From Arthrobacter sp. 131MFCol6.1 (GTDB lineage: Bacteria > Actinomycetota > Actinomycetes > Actinomycetales > Micrococcaceae), in contig NZ_KB895542.1 in assembly GCF_000374925.1 (NCBI RefSeq), forward strand, positions 305,556-351,253: DNA of 45,698 nucleotides, given 5' to 3'. A program made the translations under genes and the position numbers. Below the pieces are notes generated by a model that had not been told where the DNA came from, did no database searches, and saw only the letters and a program-made list of their open reading frames with translations. This document shows, piece by piece, positions 1-7,774 of this stretch (its first letter is position 1; every line of letters starts with the position of its first letter).

Positions 1-3
1 CGG

Positions 4-180
4 CCCGCCGCGGCCGTCCGGGCCGCTGTCGCCTGAGCCGCACGGCCGCCCGAGCCGCATGGCCCGCCGCGGCCGTCCGGGCCGCTGTCGTCTGAGCCGC
101 ACGGCCCACCCGGGCCGCTGTCCCGCCGCGGCCGTCCGAGCCGCTGTCGTCTGAGCCGCACGGCCCACCCGGGCCGCTGT
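4..180. repeat. Three tandem copies of a 59-bp GC-rich repeat
   Basis: Units begin at 4, 63 and 122, each starting CCCGCCGCGG. Units 2 and 3 differ by about one base, while unit 1 diverges in its last third. Each unit also carries an internal repeat of CCGGGCCGCTGT. The last base of unit 3 is the first base of the stop codon of the neighbouring minus-strand gene, so the array sits immediately 3' of that gene. The array may continue beyond the left edge. It looks like a minisatellite (VNTR). No spacers are present, so it is not a CRISPR. Confidence 0.85.
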
Positions 181-2147
181 CACGCGGCGGCCACGGGATC
201 TGTGGGGCGGAAGTATCTGTTCCGGCGGGGTGTCCGGGCGGGGTCGAGGTGGGGTGGCGGGATGAACCAGGGGATGCCGGTCCGCATCTGGATGCTCCAG
301 TGTTCCTTGTGGATCACGTGGTGGTGATGGGAACAGAGCAGGGTTCCGTTACCGGTTCCGGTGGTTCCGCCGCGGGACCAGTAGGTGATGTGGTGGGCCT
401 CGCACCAGGGTGCCGGAATGGTGCATTGCGGGAAGGCGCAGCCGCGGTCCCGGGCGGTGATGGCCTTGCGGATATGCGGCGGGAAGACCCGGGAGGCGCG
501 GCCGATGTCCAGGACCTGGCCCTTCCCGCCGAGGACGACCGGGATGATGTCGGCGTCGCAGGCGATCTTGCGGATGGTGCCGGCGGTGACGGGCCCGGTG
601 AACAGCAGCGAGCCGGTCTGCTGCGGCGCCCCTGCGCTGTGCGGGGAGCGGGGTCCGAGGCGCGGGGCGCCTGCTGTGGCGCTGTTGGAGTCCTGGAGCC
701 GGGTGAGCAGGTCGCGGTAGTCGATGGTGGCCATGACCTGGGGCCGGAGCCCGCCGGCGGCGGGCAGCCCGCCGCTCGCCAGTGCCGCCTTGCACGCGCC
801 GACCAGCCCGTCGAGCAGCCGTTGCGGCCGGGAGCGGAGGTCCAGAACCGGCAGCGAGGGGTCCTCTTCGGCCGTGGCGGGCGCATCAGCCGCGCAGGGC
901 GCATCCGCCGGGCCGGTGTCGGCCCGGACGGCCCCGGGAGTGCCAACGCCGGCAGCACTCGTGCCGCCGCCGGATGCCGTGCCGGCGGGGCTGTCCCCGG
1001 CGTCCTCACCGGCCGCCGCCCCGTCCCCGCCGGCCCCGCCCTCGCCCGGTCCGGCCTGTGCCGTGTTGCCGGTGGCGGTGCCCTCGCCGGTGTCGGGGCC
1101 GGTGCGGGGGTTGGTGGCGGTGTTCATCACGGTGATCAGGTGTTCGAACTGGTCCGCGGTCGCGAAGATTTCCAGGTGCTGCAGGCCGTGCCGGGGTTTG
1201 CGGAGGAAGGCGCCCTGGAGCTGGCGGAGCAGTTCCTCGGAGGGTTCGGCGCCGTCCTGGTCCAGCGCCTCGGCCCAGCTGCGGCTGACGCGGGCGAGGA
1301 AGTCGGCGTCGTTCTCGGCCGCGGTGCGGGTCAGGGCATGCTCCATCGCCGCCGCGGCCTCGGGGAGGCAGCTGTGCCGGACCCGGTCCAGGGCGAGCGT
1401 GATGACCGTCGCGGCCCGGGACGCGACCTCGCCGGCCGCGACGGCGGCTCCGAGCTCCGGGTGCACGGCCGGCACCGGCCCGCCGGCGAGTCCCTGCCGG
1501 GGCAGCAGCGTGTCGGCGAGGCAGAGCCGGCGCTTGGCCTCCGCGGCGCCGATCCGCAGCCGCGCCCGCAGGAACTCCACCGTGTTCCGGTACCCGTCAT
1601 CCGGCACCGATTCCGGCACCGCAGGCTCCGCCGTTCCGGAGGTTCCGGCAGGCTCCGCCGCAACAGACTTGCCCGAGGGAGCCGCCCCAACAGACGTGCC
1701 GGAGGGAGCCGTCCCAACAGACGTGCCGGCGGGAGCCGAGGACAAGCAGGTGCCGGCAGGCCCCGCGGCCAAGGAGGTACCGGCAGTGCCGGTCTGCCAT
1801 CCGCCGTCGCTCTCGCGCCAGCCGGTGGTCCACGCCGTGACCGCCCCCGCCGCGACCCCGGAGGCCGCGGCGGCGGACTGTTTCCTGGTCCGGTCGACGG
1901 CGGCGGCCGCGACGAGCTGCAGATACTCCACCGTGCGGGAGAGTTCCTCCACGCTGCCGGCGAAGTCCGCCGCGGCCCGGAAGCCCCACGAGCCCGCATC
2001 CTCCACCGCCGTCGAACTCACCGCCCGCAGCGCGGCCACGGCGGCGTCCATACCGGATTGCCGGACCGGGGCTGCACCCCGGTCCGTGCCCTGCGCCTCG
2101 TCCTCGCAAGGGCTGAAATCCCTGATGAAATCCCTGACGGCTTCCAT
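180..2147 (-). CDS. DUF222 domain / HNH endonuclease signature protein (13E12-type)
   Basis: This 655-residue protein has the usual layout of the actinobacterial DUF222-HNH family (also called 13E12 repeat proteins). A helical N-terminal DUF222 region is followed by low-complexity linkers and a C-terminal HNH nuclease module. The HNH module shows CAFPQC, then EAHHITYWSRGG, a central Asn (GNGTLLC) and a His-rich HHHHVIH, which supply the metal and catalytic residues. Around residues 120-170 there is a degenerate decapeptide repeat of the AGTSVGTAPS type, and around 350-430 a second Gly/Ala/Pro-rich linker. The family is multicopy in Arthrobacter and mycobacteria. Its cellular role is not established; some members lie near mobile DNA. 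The ATG is supported by TAGACT ending six bases upstream, which implies a leaderless mRNA. Confidence 0.85.
   Translation of the reverse strand: MEAVRDFIRDFSPCEDEAQGTDRGAAPVRQSGMDAAVAALRAVSSTAVEDAGSWGFRAAADFAGSVEELSRTVEYLQLVAAAAVDRTRKQSAAAASGVAAGAVTAWTTGWRESDGGWQTGTAGTSLAAGPAGTCLSSAPAGTSVGTAPSGTSVGAAPSGKSVAAEPAGTSGTAEPAVPESVPDDGYRNTVEFLRARLRIGAAEAKRRLCLADTLLPRQGLAGGPVPAVHPELGAAVAAGEVASRAATVITLALDRVRHSCLPEAAAAMEHALTRTAAENDADFLARVSRSWAEALDQDGAEPSEELLRQLQGAFLRKPRHGLQHLEIFATADQFEHLITVMNTATNPRTGPDTGEGTATGNTAQAGPGEGGAGGDGAAAGEDAGDSPAGTASGGGTSAAGVGTPGAVRADTGPADAPCAADAPATAEEDPSLPVLDLRSRPQRLLDGLVGACKAALASGGLPAAGGLRPQVMATIDYRDLLTRLQDSNSATAGAPRLGPRSPHSAGAPQQTGSLLFTGPVTAGTIRKIACDADIIPVVLGGKGQVLDIGRASRVFPPHIRKAITARDRGCAFPQCTIPAPWCEAHHITYWSRGGTTGTGNGTLLCSHHHHVIHKEHWSIQMRTGIPWFIPPPHLDPARTPRRNRYFRPTDPVAAA
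1644..1790 (-). repeat. 30-bp in-frame repeats inside the DUF222 gene
   Basis: A roughly 30-bp unit containing CAACAGACGTGCCGG is repeated about four times with decreasing identity. The period is a multiple of three, so it encodes a Gly-Thr-Ser/Ala-Pro decapeptide repeat in the linker before the DUF222 core. Copy number is likely to vary among strains. Confidence 0.75.
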
Positions 2148-2153
2148 GGCTCG

Positions 2154-2159
2154 AGTCTA
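2154..2159 (-). promoter_or_regulatory. Putative -10 element of the DUF222 gene (leaderless)
   Basis: Read on the minus strand this is TAGACT followed by CGAGCC and then the ATG at 2147. Six bases between a TAnnnT hexamer and the start codon places transcription initiation on or next to the A of ATG. No convincing -35 box is seen. Confidence 0.5.
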
Positions 2160-2228
2160 TTTCTGGGGTACGACAAAGATGATGGACACGGTTCCGTACG
2201 GCTTACTCGGCGGGACCCCAAACGAACT

Positions 2229-2260
2229 GTGACCACGCACCCTGTTGGGTGCGTGGTCAC
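2229..2260. terminator. 14-bp hairpin, likely terminator of the small membrane protein gene
   Basis: GTGACCACGCACCC and GGGTGCGTGGTCAC form a perfect 14-bp stem around a 4-base loop. It lies between the stop codon of the minus-strand gene at 2298-2600 and the start of the DUF222 gene. There is no long U tract on either strand, which is common for actinobacterial terminators. Its position fits termination of the leftward transcript. Confidence 0.6.
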
Positions 2261-2297
2261 GGATGCGCGCGGAAACCGGCCGTGCGGGTCTAACGAG

Positions 2298-2600
2298 CTA
2301 GAGCTTCAGGATGCTGGTGAGCCGCTCGGTGTCCTGCCGGGTCCGGGCCTTGCCGAGGTACACCACGGCCGCGATCGAGGCTGCGGTGCCCAGGACCATC
2401 GGCAGGATCCACGGGATCCAGGTCAGGCCCGGCTGGTAGCCGAGTCCGGCCGCAATGAAGATGATCCAGCTGAGCATGCCGACGGACGCAGCGACTCCCG
2501 CCGGGACGGCGACGCCGTACTTCTGGTGCCGCTTGTCGTTGGCCCACACCACGAAACCCGCAGCAACGGTCACCAAGGCGACCACAATCAGGGAAAGCAT
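2298..2600 (-). CDS. Small three-helix membrane protein, unknown function
   Basis: This 100-residue protein is mostly hydrophobic. Three predicted transmembrane segments lie near residues 2-19, 37-56 and 63-85, with short basic loops (NDKRHQK) and a charged C-terminus (KARTRQDTERL). The start ATG has GAGG eight bases upstream, a good ribosome binding site. I do not recognise a named family. Small proteins of this kind are common in Micrococcaceae beside DUF3107 genes. It is probably transcribed leftward after the TetR-DUF3107 pair or from its own promoter, and a hairpin follows it at 2229-2260. Coding status is supported by the coherent membrane topology and the ribosome binding site; function is unknown. 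Confidence 0.7.
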   Translation of the reverse strand: MLSLIVVALVTVAAGFVVWANDKRHQKYGVAVPAGVAASVGMLSWIIFIAAGLGYQPGLTWIPWILPMVLGTAASIAAVVYLGKARTRQDTERLTSILKL

Positions 2601-2620
2601 TCAGGACACCTCACGCTGGT

Positions 2621-2648
2621 GAAGAAACGATGACGAAGAAACGATGAT
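2621..2648. repeat. 14-bp tandem duplication in the intergenic region
   Basis: GAAGAAACGATGA occurs twice in a row with a 14-base period, followed by degenerate GA-rich sequence up to 2680. It lies between the small membrane protein gene and the DUF3107 gene. It is one of several short duplications at gene borders in this window. Confidence 0.6.
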
Positions 2649-2687
2649 GAGAAAGCCAGTGAAGAAGCGGCAGTGAGAAGAACGGGG

Positions 2688-2912
2688 CTAGAGAGCGCCG
2701 AAGCCGACGCGGCGGGCCTCTTCTGCTCCGATTTCCACGTAGCCCAGGGCATTGGCGGGGATGATCACCAGACGGCCCTTGTCGTCCTTCAACCGCAGTT
2801 CGCTGCCCTTGGCGATTGCGTCGCCGACTACCTTGGCGACGGCGTCGGCGTCCTGGGTCGATTCGAGGACAATTTCGCGGCCAATGTTCTGAATACCAAT
2901 CTTTACTTCCAC
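2688..2912 (-). CDS. DUF3107 family protein (TB9.4-like)
   Basis: This 74-residue protein starts VEVKIGIQN and contains the GRLVIIPANALGYVEIG core of the DUF3107 family, which includes M. tuberculosis Rv3208A (TB9.4). The family is small, cytosolic and of unknown biochemical role. I chose the GTG at 2912 because GGGAGG lies seven bases upstream and because family members begin with (M)EVKIG. An upstream ATG at 2942 would add ten residues not seen in the family. It lies about 60 bp downstream of a TetR gene on the same strand, the same pairing as in mycobacteria (Rv3208 next to Rv3208A). This supports the identification and suggests a functional link. Confidence 0.85.
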   Translation of the reverse strand: MEVKIGIQNIGREIVLESTQDADAVAKVVGDAIAKGSELRLKDDKGRLVIIPANALGYVEIGAEEARRVGFGAL

Positions 2913-2972
2913 AGCAAGGCCTCCCAGCCAATCAACGTCCAAAAATGTCTAAGGTCAATCTCTATTTGTACT

Positions 2973-3638
2973 CTAGGTCTCTTTGGGGAAGCGGGAGATT
3001 CCGCGCCAAGCTAAACGGTAGATGAGGTCGCTGGCTACATCGAGATCCAGGTTCCCGTCCGTTTCCAGCCAATACCGGGCGCTCACATGGGCCATTCCGG
3101 CGAGCCCGCGGCCCAGCAGCTGGGCCTCCAGCTCCGGAAGCTTGGTGTCCTCGGCGATGACATGCGCGACGGCGTCGGCGAAGGTCTTGTTGAACGTTTC
3201 CAGCCGCGCACTGACGTCAGGATCGTTGATCAGGTCCGACTCGAAGACGAGCCGGTGCGCCTGGTCGTCGTGGGCGATGAAGCGGAAGTAGGCGCGCATG
3301 ACGGCCTGGACGCGTTCGTCATTGTCGGTGGTGGAATTCAGGGCGCCAAGCAGCAGGTCGGTCAGCTTGCTGAGGTGGCTGTCCAGCAGGGCCAGGTAGA
3401 GGTCCCGCTTGGAAGGGAAGTGCTGGTACAACACCGGCTTGCTGACGTGGGCAGTCTCGGCGATCTCGTCCATGGCGGCACCGTGGTAGCCGTTCGCCAC
3501 GAAAACTTCCTGTGCGGCCGCCAGCAGCTGCGCCCGGCGTTCGTCGCGGGGGAGGCGGGCCGAGCGCTGTCCGCTCCGAGTCTGCCCTGCCGGCGGCTTG
3601 CCGGACTCGTCCCGCTCCAACGGTGCCTGATGAACCAC
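2973..3638 (-). CDS. TetR family transcriptional regulator
   Basis: The protein is 221 residues from the chosen GTG. The N-terminal DNA-binding domain carries the TetR helix-turn-helix: AAQEVFVANGYHGAAMDEIA, then HVSKPVLYQHFPSKRDLYLA. A helical ligand/dimer domain follows, with the FRFIAHDDQAHRLVFESDL segment typical of the Rv3208-like group. I prefer the GTG at 3638 because AGAAGG lies six bases upstream; an ATG at 3692 would add 18 residues without a good binding site and would place a palindrome inside the gene. The palindrome at 3664-3679, just before the GTG, is a candidate operator for autoregulation. The ligand is unknown. Divergent moeB and downstream DUF3107 match the mycobacterial neighbourhood. 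Confidence 0.87.
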   Translation of the reverse strand: MVHQAPLERDESGKPPAGQTRSGQRSARLPRDERRAQLLAAAQEVFVANGYHGAAMDEIAETAHVSKPVLYQHFPSKRDLYLALLDSHLSKLTDLLLGALNSTTDNDERVQAVMRAYFRFIAHDDQAHRLVFESDLINDPDVSARLETFNKTFADAVAHVIAEDTKLPELEAQLLGRGLAGMAHVSARYWLETDGNLDLDVASDLIYRLAWRGISRFPKET

Positions 3639-3663
3639 TGTCGGCCTTCTTTCCCTTTTCACC

Positions 3664-3679
3664 CCATTGCGCGCAATGG
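3664..3679. promoter_or_regulatory. Perfect 16-bp palindrome, candidate TetR operator
   Basis: CCATTGCGCGCAATGG is a perfect inverted repeat with no spacer. It sits 26 bp upstream of the preferred GTG start of the TetR gene and about 100 bp from the divergent moeB start. Its size and position suit a TetR-type dimer site. That this TetR protein binds it is inference. Confidence 0.6.
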
Positions 3680-3741
3680 CACTCATTTGCATTTCGTACT
3701 GAACTACCTTGCACTCAATTACACCTTACGCGCGGGTAATA

Positions 3742-3770
3742 TGACCTGGCGGTATCTTCGGGCATAGATT
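3742..3770 (+). promoter_or_regulatory. Putative promoter of moeB (leaderless)
   Basis: TGACCT at 3742-3747 (or ATGACC one base earlier) is separated by 17 bases from TAGATT at 3765-3770. Only five bases, GAAGT, lie between TAGATT and the ATG at 3776. The transcript would therefore begin at or within a base or two of the start codon. Confidence 0.55.
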
Positions 3771-3775
3771 GAAGT

Positions 3776-4999
3776 ATGGCTTCCAAGTTCACCGCCGCCG
3801 GTGCCCCCGCAACCCCCAAGACGCAGCTGGATCCGCGGCCCGGACCGCTGGTTGACCCGGCTGCGGACCTCAGCCCGGAGGAGGTGGAACGCTACTCGCG
3901 CCACCTGATCATTCCGGAGATCGGCGCGATCGGCCAGCGACGCCTCAAGAACGCGAAAGTCCTGGTGATCGGTGCCGGTGGCCTCGGCTCCCCAGCCCTG
4001 CTCTATCTCGCCGCCGCCGGGATCGGCACCCTCGGCATCGTCGACGACGACGACGTCGACCTCAGCAACCTCCAACGCCAGATCATCCATGGTGTCGCGG
4101 ACGTGGGCCGGCCAAAAATCGAGTCCGCCCGCGATGCCATAGCGGCGCTGAACCCGCTCGTGGACGTCCGGCTCCACAACGTCCGCCTCGATGCGTCCAA
4201 CGCACTGGAACTCTTTGCCGGTTACGACCTGATCCTCGACGGCGCCGACAACTTTGCCACCCGGTACCTCGTCAACGACGCCGCCGCCATCCTCGGCAAG
4301 CCCTACATCTGGGGATCGATTTTCCGTTTCGACGGCCAGGTCAGCGTCTTTTGGGAACAGTTCGGACCCACCTACCGGGACCTTTACCCGGAGGCGCCAC
4401 CGCCCGGATCTGTGCCGTCCTGCGGCGAAGGCGGCGTGTTCGGCATGCTGTGCGCCGCCGTCGGAGCGCTGATGGTGACCGAGGCCGTCAAGCTGATCAC
4501 CGGCGTCGGCCGGTCCCTGCTGGGCCGGCTGGCGCTCTATGACGCGCTGGGCGGCACCTGGCGCGAGATCAAGGTGACCCGGGACCCGGCGGCGGCGCGG
4601 ATCACCGAACTCACCGATTACGAGGCCTTCTGCGGGATCACCCCAACGGCGGATGCCGGTACCGAGCACACTGTGACGGCGACCCAGCTCGCCACCATGC
4701 TGGCCTCCCGCACGGCCGGCCTCAAGGACTTCCGCCTCGTGGACGTGCGCGAGCAGGGAGAATACGAAATCGTCCGCATTGAGGGGTCGGAGCTGATCCC
4801 GCAAGGCCGCATCCTTGCCGGCGAGGCGTGGCAGGAACTGCCCCAGGAAGCCGAAATTGTCTTCCACTGCAAGGCCGGAACACGATCCGCCGCCGTCCTG
4901 TCCGCAGCCCGCGCCGCCGGGTACGAGCGCGTCAGCCACCTCGAGGGCGGCATTCTCGCCTGGGTTAGGGACGTGGAACCCGGGAAACCGGTGTACTGA
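3776..4999 (+). CDS. moeB: MoeB/MoeZ adenylyltransferase-sulfurtransferase with C-terminal rhodanese domain
   Basis: This 407-residue E1-like enzyme adenylates the C-terminal Gly-Gly of a ubiquitin-fold sulfur carrier (MoaD, or CysO/ThiS types) and can then transfer sulfur to it. Residues 63-71 hold the nucleotide loop (VIGAGGLGS), followed by DDDDVDLSNLQRQIIH for ATP/Mg2+ binding. Cys216 in VPSCGEGG is the conserved E1-like cysteine. The paired CxxC zinc motifs of E. coli MoeB are not obvious. The C-terminal third is a rhodanese domain with VDVREQGEYE and the active-site loop HCKAGTRS (Cys365). This two-domain form matches mycobacterial MoeZ (Rv3206c), and the neighbouring TetR and DUF3107 genes match that locus too. 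The role is in molybdopterin and possibly cysteine or thiamin sulfur supply. Confidence 0.92.
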   Translation: MASKFTAAGAPATPKTQLDPRPGPLVDPAADLSPEEVERYSRHLIIPEIGAIGQRRLKNAKVLVIGAGGLGSPALLYLAAAGIGTLGIVDDDDVDLSNLQRQIIHGVADVGRPKIESARDAIAALNPLVDVRLHNVRLDASNALELFAGYDLILDGADNFATRYLVNDAAAILGKPYIWGSIFRFDGQVSVFWEQFGPTYRDLYPEAPPPGSVPSCGEGGVFGMLCAAVGALMVTEAVKLITGVGRSLLGRLALYDALGGTWREIKVTRDPAAARITELTDYEAFCGITPTADAGTEHTVTATQLATMLASRTAGLKDFRLVDVREQGEYEIVRIEGSELIPQGRILAGEAWQELPQEAEIVFHCKAGTRSAAVLSAARAAGYERVSHLEGGILAWVRDVEPGKPVY

Positions 5000-5082
5000 G
5001 CCGTGGCTGGCCATTGGCGGCCATGTCGCGGCACCCGAATAAACGCTCCGTTGAGCGGCGCCCTTTACCGAAAGGCTTGGTC

Positions 5083-5115
5083 GTGAGCGAGGAAAATGTC
5101 ATGAGCGAGGAAAAT
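5083..5115 (+). repeat. 18-bp tandem duplication of the start region of the SDR gene
   Basis: TGAGCGAGGAAAAT occurs at 5084-5097 and again at 5102-5115, once behind a G (GTG start) and once behind an A (ATG start). The period is 18 bases, so both possible starts are in frame. Confidence 0.8.
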
Positions 5116-6159
5116 ACAGTGACGCCCCAGCGGAAGATAGGCTCCGGGTTCGGCCGGGATTCGACGGCGGCCGACGTCATTGCCGGGATCGACCTGACCG
5201 GGAAGACCGCGATTGTCACGGGCGGGTACTCGGGGCTGGGCCTGGAGACCGTGCGGGCGCTGGCCTCCGCCGGCGCCGCCGTCGTGGTGCCGGCCCGGCG
5301 GCCGGAGCATGCCCGCGACGTCCTCGCCGCGGCCGGTCTGACGCCAGCAACCACTGGCGGCGTCAGCGTCGCCGAGCTGGAAGTTGCCGAACTGGACCTG
5401 GCGGACCAGGACAGTGTGAAGGAGTTCGCCGCCGGCTTCCTGGCCGGCCCGGCGCCGGGAACGGTACCTGGCGCGGCGCCGGGCGCAGGCCGCAGCCTGG
5501 AGATTCTCATCAACAACGCCGCCATCATGGCGAGTCCGGAGCGCAGGGTGGGACCCGGCTGGGAATCACAGTTCGCCACGAACCACCTGGGCCATTTTGC
5601 CTTGACCAACCTGCTGTGGCCGGCGCTTGCCGCGGCCCAGGGAGCCCGCGTGGTCGCGCTGTCCTCGACCGGCCACAAGCTCTCGGCCATTCGCTTCGAT
5701 GACATCAATTTCGACGCCGGCTACGACAAGTGGCGCGCCTACGGCCAGGCCAAGACGGCGAACGCGCTCTTCGCCGTCCAGCTCGATGCCCTGGGCCGGA
5801 ACTTTGGCGTGCGCGCCTTCGCAGTACATCCCGGCGGGATCATGACGGAGCTGCAGCGGCACCTGCCGCGGGAGGAGATGATCGCCGCGGGCTGGATGGA
5901 CGAACACGGCAAGCTCGACCCGCGCTTCAAGACACCCGCGCAGGGCGCGGCCACCTCGGTCTGGGCCGCGACGTCGCCGGCGCTTGAGGGAATGGGCGGC
6001 GTCTACTGCGAGGACTGCGACATCGCCGAAGCCACGGTGCCCGGATCGCCCGAAGCCAGGGTCAGGGGAGTGGATGTCCACGCCGTGGACCGGGAGGCTG
6101 CCACACGGCTGTGGCAGGTGTCGGCCGAGATGACCGGGATCAACGCTTTCCCCGGATAA
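5083..6159 (+). CDS. SDR family NAD(P)-dependent oxidoreductase
   Basis: A 358-residue short-chain dehydrogenase. The Rossmann motif TGGYSGLG starts near residue 46, NNAAIM matches the NNAG motif, and the catalytic YGQAK supplies Tyr220 and Lys224, with a Ser in LSSTGH before them. It resembles the retinol-dehydrogenase/WW-oxidoreductase-like branch of SDRs; the substrate cannot be told from sequence. The start is ambiguous. The GTG at 5083 has AAAGG seven bases upstream. The ATG at 5101 has GAGG eight bases upstream. The two sites are an 18-bp tandem duplication (GAGCGAGGAAAAT), so both start regions arose from one. A TTG at 5014 is less likely. The stop region is also partly repeated 22 bp downstream. 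It probably follows moeB on the same strand, but no co-function is evident. Confidence 0.85.
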   Translation: MSEENVMSEENTVTPQRKIGSGFGRDSTAADVIAGIDLTGKTAIVTGGYSGLGLETVRALASAGAAVVVPARRPEHARDVLAAAGLTPATTGGVSVAELEVAELDLADQDSVKEFAAGFLAGPAPGTVPGAAPGAGRSLEILINNAAIMASPERRVGPGWESQFATNHLGHFALTNLLWPALAAAQGARVVALSSTGHKLSAIRFDDINFDAGYDKWRAYGQAKTANALFAVQLDALGRNFGVRAFAVHPGGIMTELQRHLPREEMIAAGWMDEHGKLDPRFKTPAQGAATSVWAATSPALEGMGGVYCEDCDIAEATVPGSPEARVRGVDVHAVDREAATRLWQVSAEMTGINAFPG

Positions 6160-6209
6160 GCCAGGGATGATCCACGGATAAGCCGCGGTGCGGGGGACGC
6201 GCGGGGCAG

Positions 6210-7604
6210 CTACGCGGTTTCGCGGATGTCGCCCGCTGCGGGGCCGAGGTCGCCGGGGTTATGGACACCGGGGTTATGGACAACGGCGTTATGGTCCACG
6301 GGGCACGCGGCCGCGGAACCGGCGGCACCGGGGACCGTTGCGCCGGCGGTGGGCTCCACCGTGATGCCGTACAGCGCCTCAAGACCGGCAATGTAGGCGT
6401 CCTGCTGTCCGTTGGAGGCCAGTTCGCGGGCCCGGACGGTGGGGACGTGCAGCAGTTGTTTCACCATGCGGCGCAGGGCAAATTCGACTTCTTCGGCGGC
6501 GGCCGTGCAGCCGTGCCGGGCCCGGACCTTTTCCATTTCCGCGTCCAGGACGTTCATCGTGTGGCGGCGCAAGGCGACGATCGCCGAGTCGACGCTCCTG
6601 GCCTCGCGCTCCTGCTCAAAGGCGCTGGCCGCCCCGGCCACGATGCTGCTGGCCTGTTCGAGCGACTCGGCCTGTTCCTGCGGTGCGGCCAGCCGGACCG
6701 ATTCCAGCGTAAGCAGTTCGACGCCGTCGAGGTCGCCGACAGCGGGGTCAAAGTCATGGGTCAGGGCGAGGTCGATCGCGATCAGCGGCTGGGGCGAGTT
6801 CGCACGAATCCGGGCGATTTCGTCCGCCTCGACTCGACTGTCGGAGCCGCTGCAGCCGATCATGACGTCGGCCGCGGCAACTGCGCCCGGAAGCGTGTCC
6901 TCGTCCAGTGCCGTGCCGCCCCGGGTGGCGACGAAGCCGGCGGCGCGGCCGGAGGAGGAATAGACAGAGACATCGGTGCAGCCGCGTTCGCGCAGCAGGG
7001 ACATGGTGGCACCGGCGTAGGCGCCGGTCCCGAAGACGACGGCTTTCTTGGCGGACCAGTCCGGGCTTTCCGACAGGTCAGTGGCGAGGTCCAGGGCCAC
7101 GGAGACGATGGAGAGCCCGCGCGAACCCAACGCCGTCTGGGCGCCGACGTCCTTCGCGGTTTTGGACGCGGCCTGGAACAGCCGGACCAGGCCGGAGCTG
7201 GCGGTGCCCTCGTGTTGGGCCGTGATCAAGGCGCGGCGGACCTGCCCGGCAATTTCCCGTTCGCCCACCACGGCGGAGTCCAGCCCGGAGCTGACGGAGA
7301 AGAGGTGCTGGCTGACCTCGGCGCCAGTGCGGGTGCTGAAGGCGCGGGAGACGAGCTGATCGTTGAGTCCGCTGGCGCCGCTGATGTGGGCGATGAGGGC
7401 TGCCCGGGCCGCGGCGACGGCGTCCGGATGGGGGGCTTCACCATAGATTTCAAGCCGGTTGCAGGTGGCAAGGACAACGGCACCCGCCACGGCCGGCGAT
7501 CCGGCGAGGGCGGATGTGGCGATCCCTGAAGCGCCGGTGCTCAACTGAGCAACGGTTTCGAGGTCGATGTCGGCGTGTGTAGCCACCAATGAAAAAAGAA
7601 CCAC
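6210..7604 (-). CDS. hemA: Glutamyl-tRNA reductase
   Basis: HemA reduces Glu-tRNA(Glu) to glutamate-1-semialdehyde with NADPH, the first committed step of tetrapyrrole synthesis; HemL, encoded further on, uses the product. From the GTG at 7604 the protein has 464 residues. The catalytic Cys48 lies in [14 protein letters not shown]. The NADPH domain shows [13 protein letters not shown], and the C-terminal dimer domain starts around [12 protein letters not shown]. The start is chosen because the protein then begins [10 protein letters not shown], as the family does, and TATGAT lies nine bases upstream. The extra tail after residue 410 is Ala/Pro/Gly rich and contains CPVDH (Cys434) and a repeated VHNPG encoded by 15-bp tandem repeats at 6258-6302. 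The CPVDH is a candidate heme-binding motif. The gene is divergent from hemE, sharing a 170-bp control region. Confidence 0.95.
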   Translation of the reverse strand: MVLFSLVATHADIDLETVAQLSTGASGIATSALAGSPAVAGAVVLATCNRLEIYGEAPHPDAVAAARAALIAHISGASGLNDQLVSRAFSTRTGAEVSQHLFSVSSGLDSAVVGEREIAGQVRRALITAQHEGTASSGLVRLFQAASKTAKDVGAQTALGSRGLSIVSVALDLATDLSESPDWSAKKAVVFGTGAYAGATMSLLRERGCTDVSVYSSSGRAAGFVATRGGTALDEDTLPGAVAAADVMIGCSGSDSRVEADEIARIRANSPQPLIAIDLALTHDFDPAVGDLDGVELLTLESVRLAAPQEQAESLEQASSIVAGAASAFEQEREARSVDSAIVALRRHTMNVLDAEMEKVRARHGCTAAAEEVEFALRRMVKQLLHVPTVRARELASNGQQDAYIAGLEALYGITVEPTAGATVPGAAGSAAACPVDHNAVVHNPGVHNPGDLGPAAGDIRETA

Positions 7605-7613
7605 AGCATCACC

Positions 7614-7619
7614 ATCATA
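7614..7619 (-). promoter_or_regulatory. Putative -10 element of hemA
   Basis: On the minus strand TATGAT (five of six matches to TATAAT) lies nine bases before the GTG start. GTTCTA lies 17 bases upstream of it but is a weak -35. The 5' leader would be at most two or three bases. Confidence 0.5.
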
Positions 7620-7774
7620 GCTTTTTCGCGTCCGTGTAGAACAACCGTCCGGGCGTGGGCTCAGGCACCCTGGCCTGTGATTCCCGCCACGGCGCGGCAC
7701 TCATGGCCAGTGCCAGAGCCGGCGTGACAGGCTGTCGTTATCTTTTGGGCACAAATTTGGGCACAATCGAAGTC

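Noticed and set aside
1..180. CRISPR array at the left edge
   Set aside because: The units are contiguous, with no unique spacers, and no cas genes are present in the window.
249..2633. 794-codon plus-strand ORF opposite the DUF222 gene
   Set aside because: It is antisense to a gene with clear domain motifs; long antisense frames are common at this GC content. Its translation is Gly/Arg/Ala rich with no domain.
2943..2972. Promoter between the TetR and DUF3107 genes
   Set aside because: TTGACC is present on the minus strand, but no TAnnnT lies at a proper distance; co-transcription is simpler.
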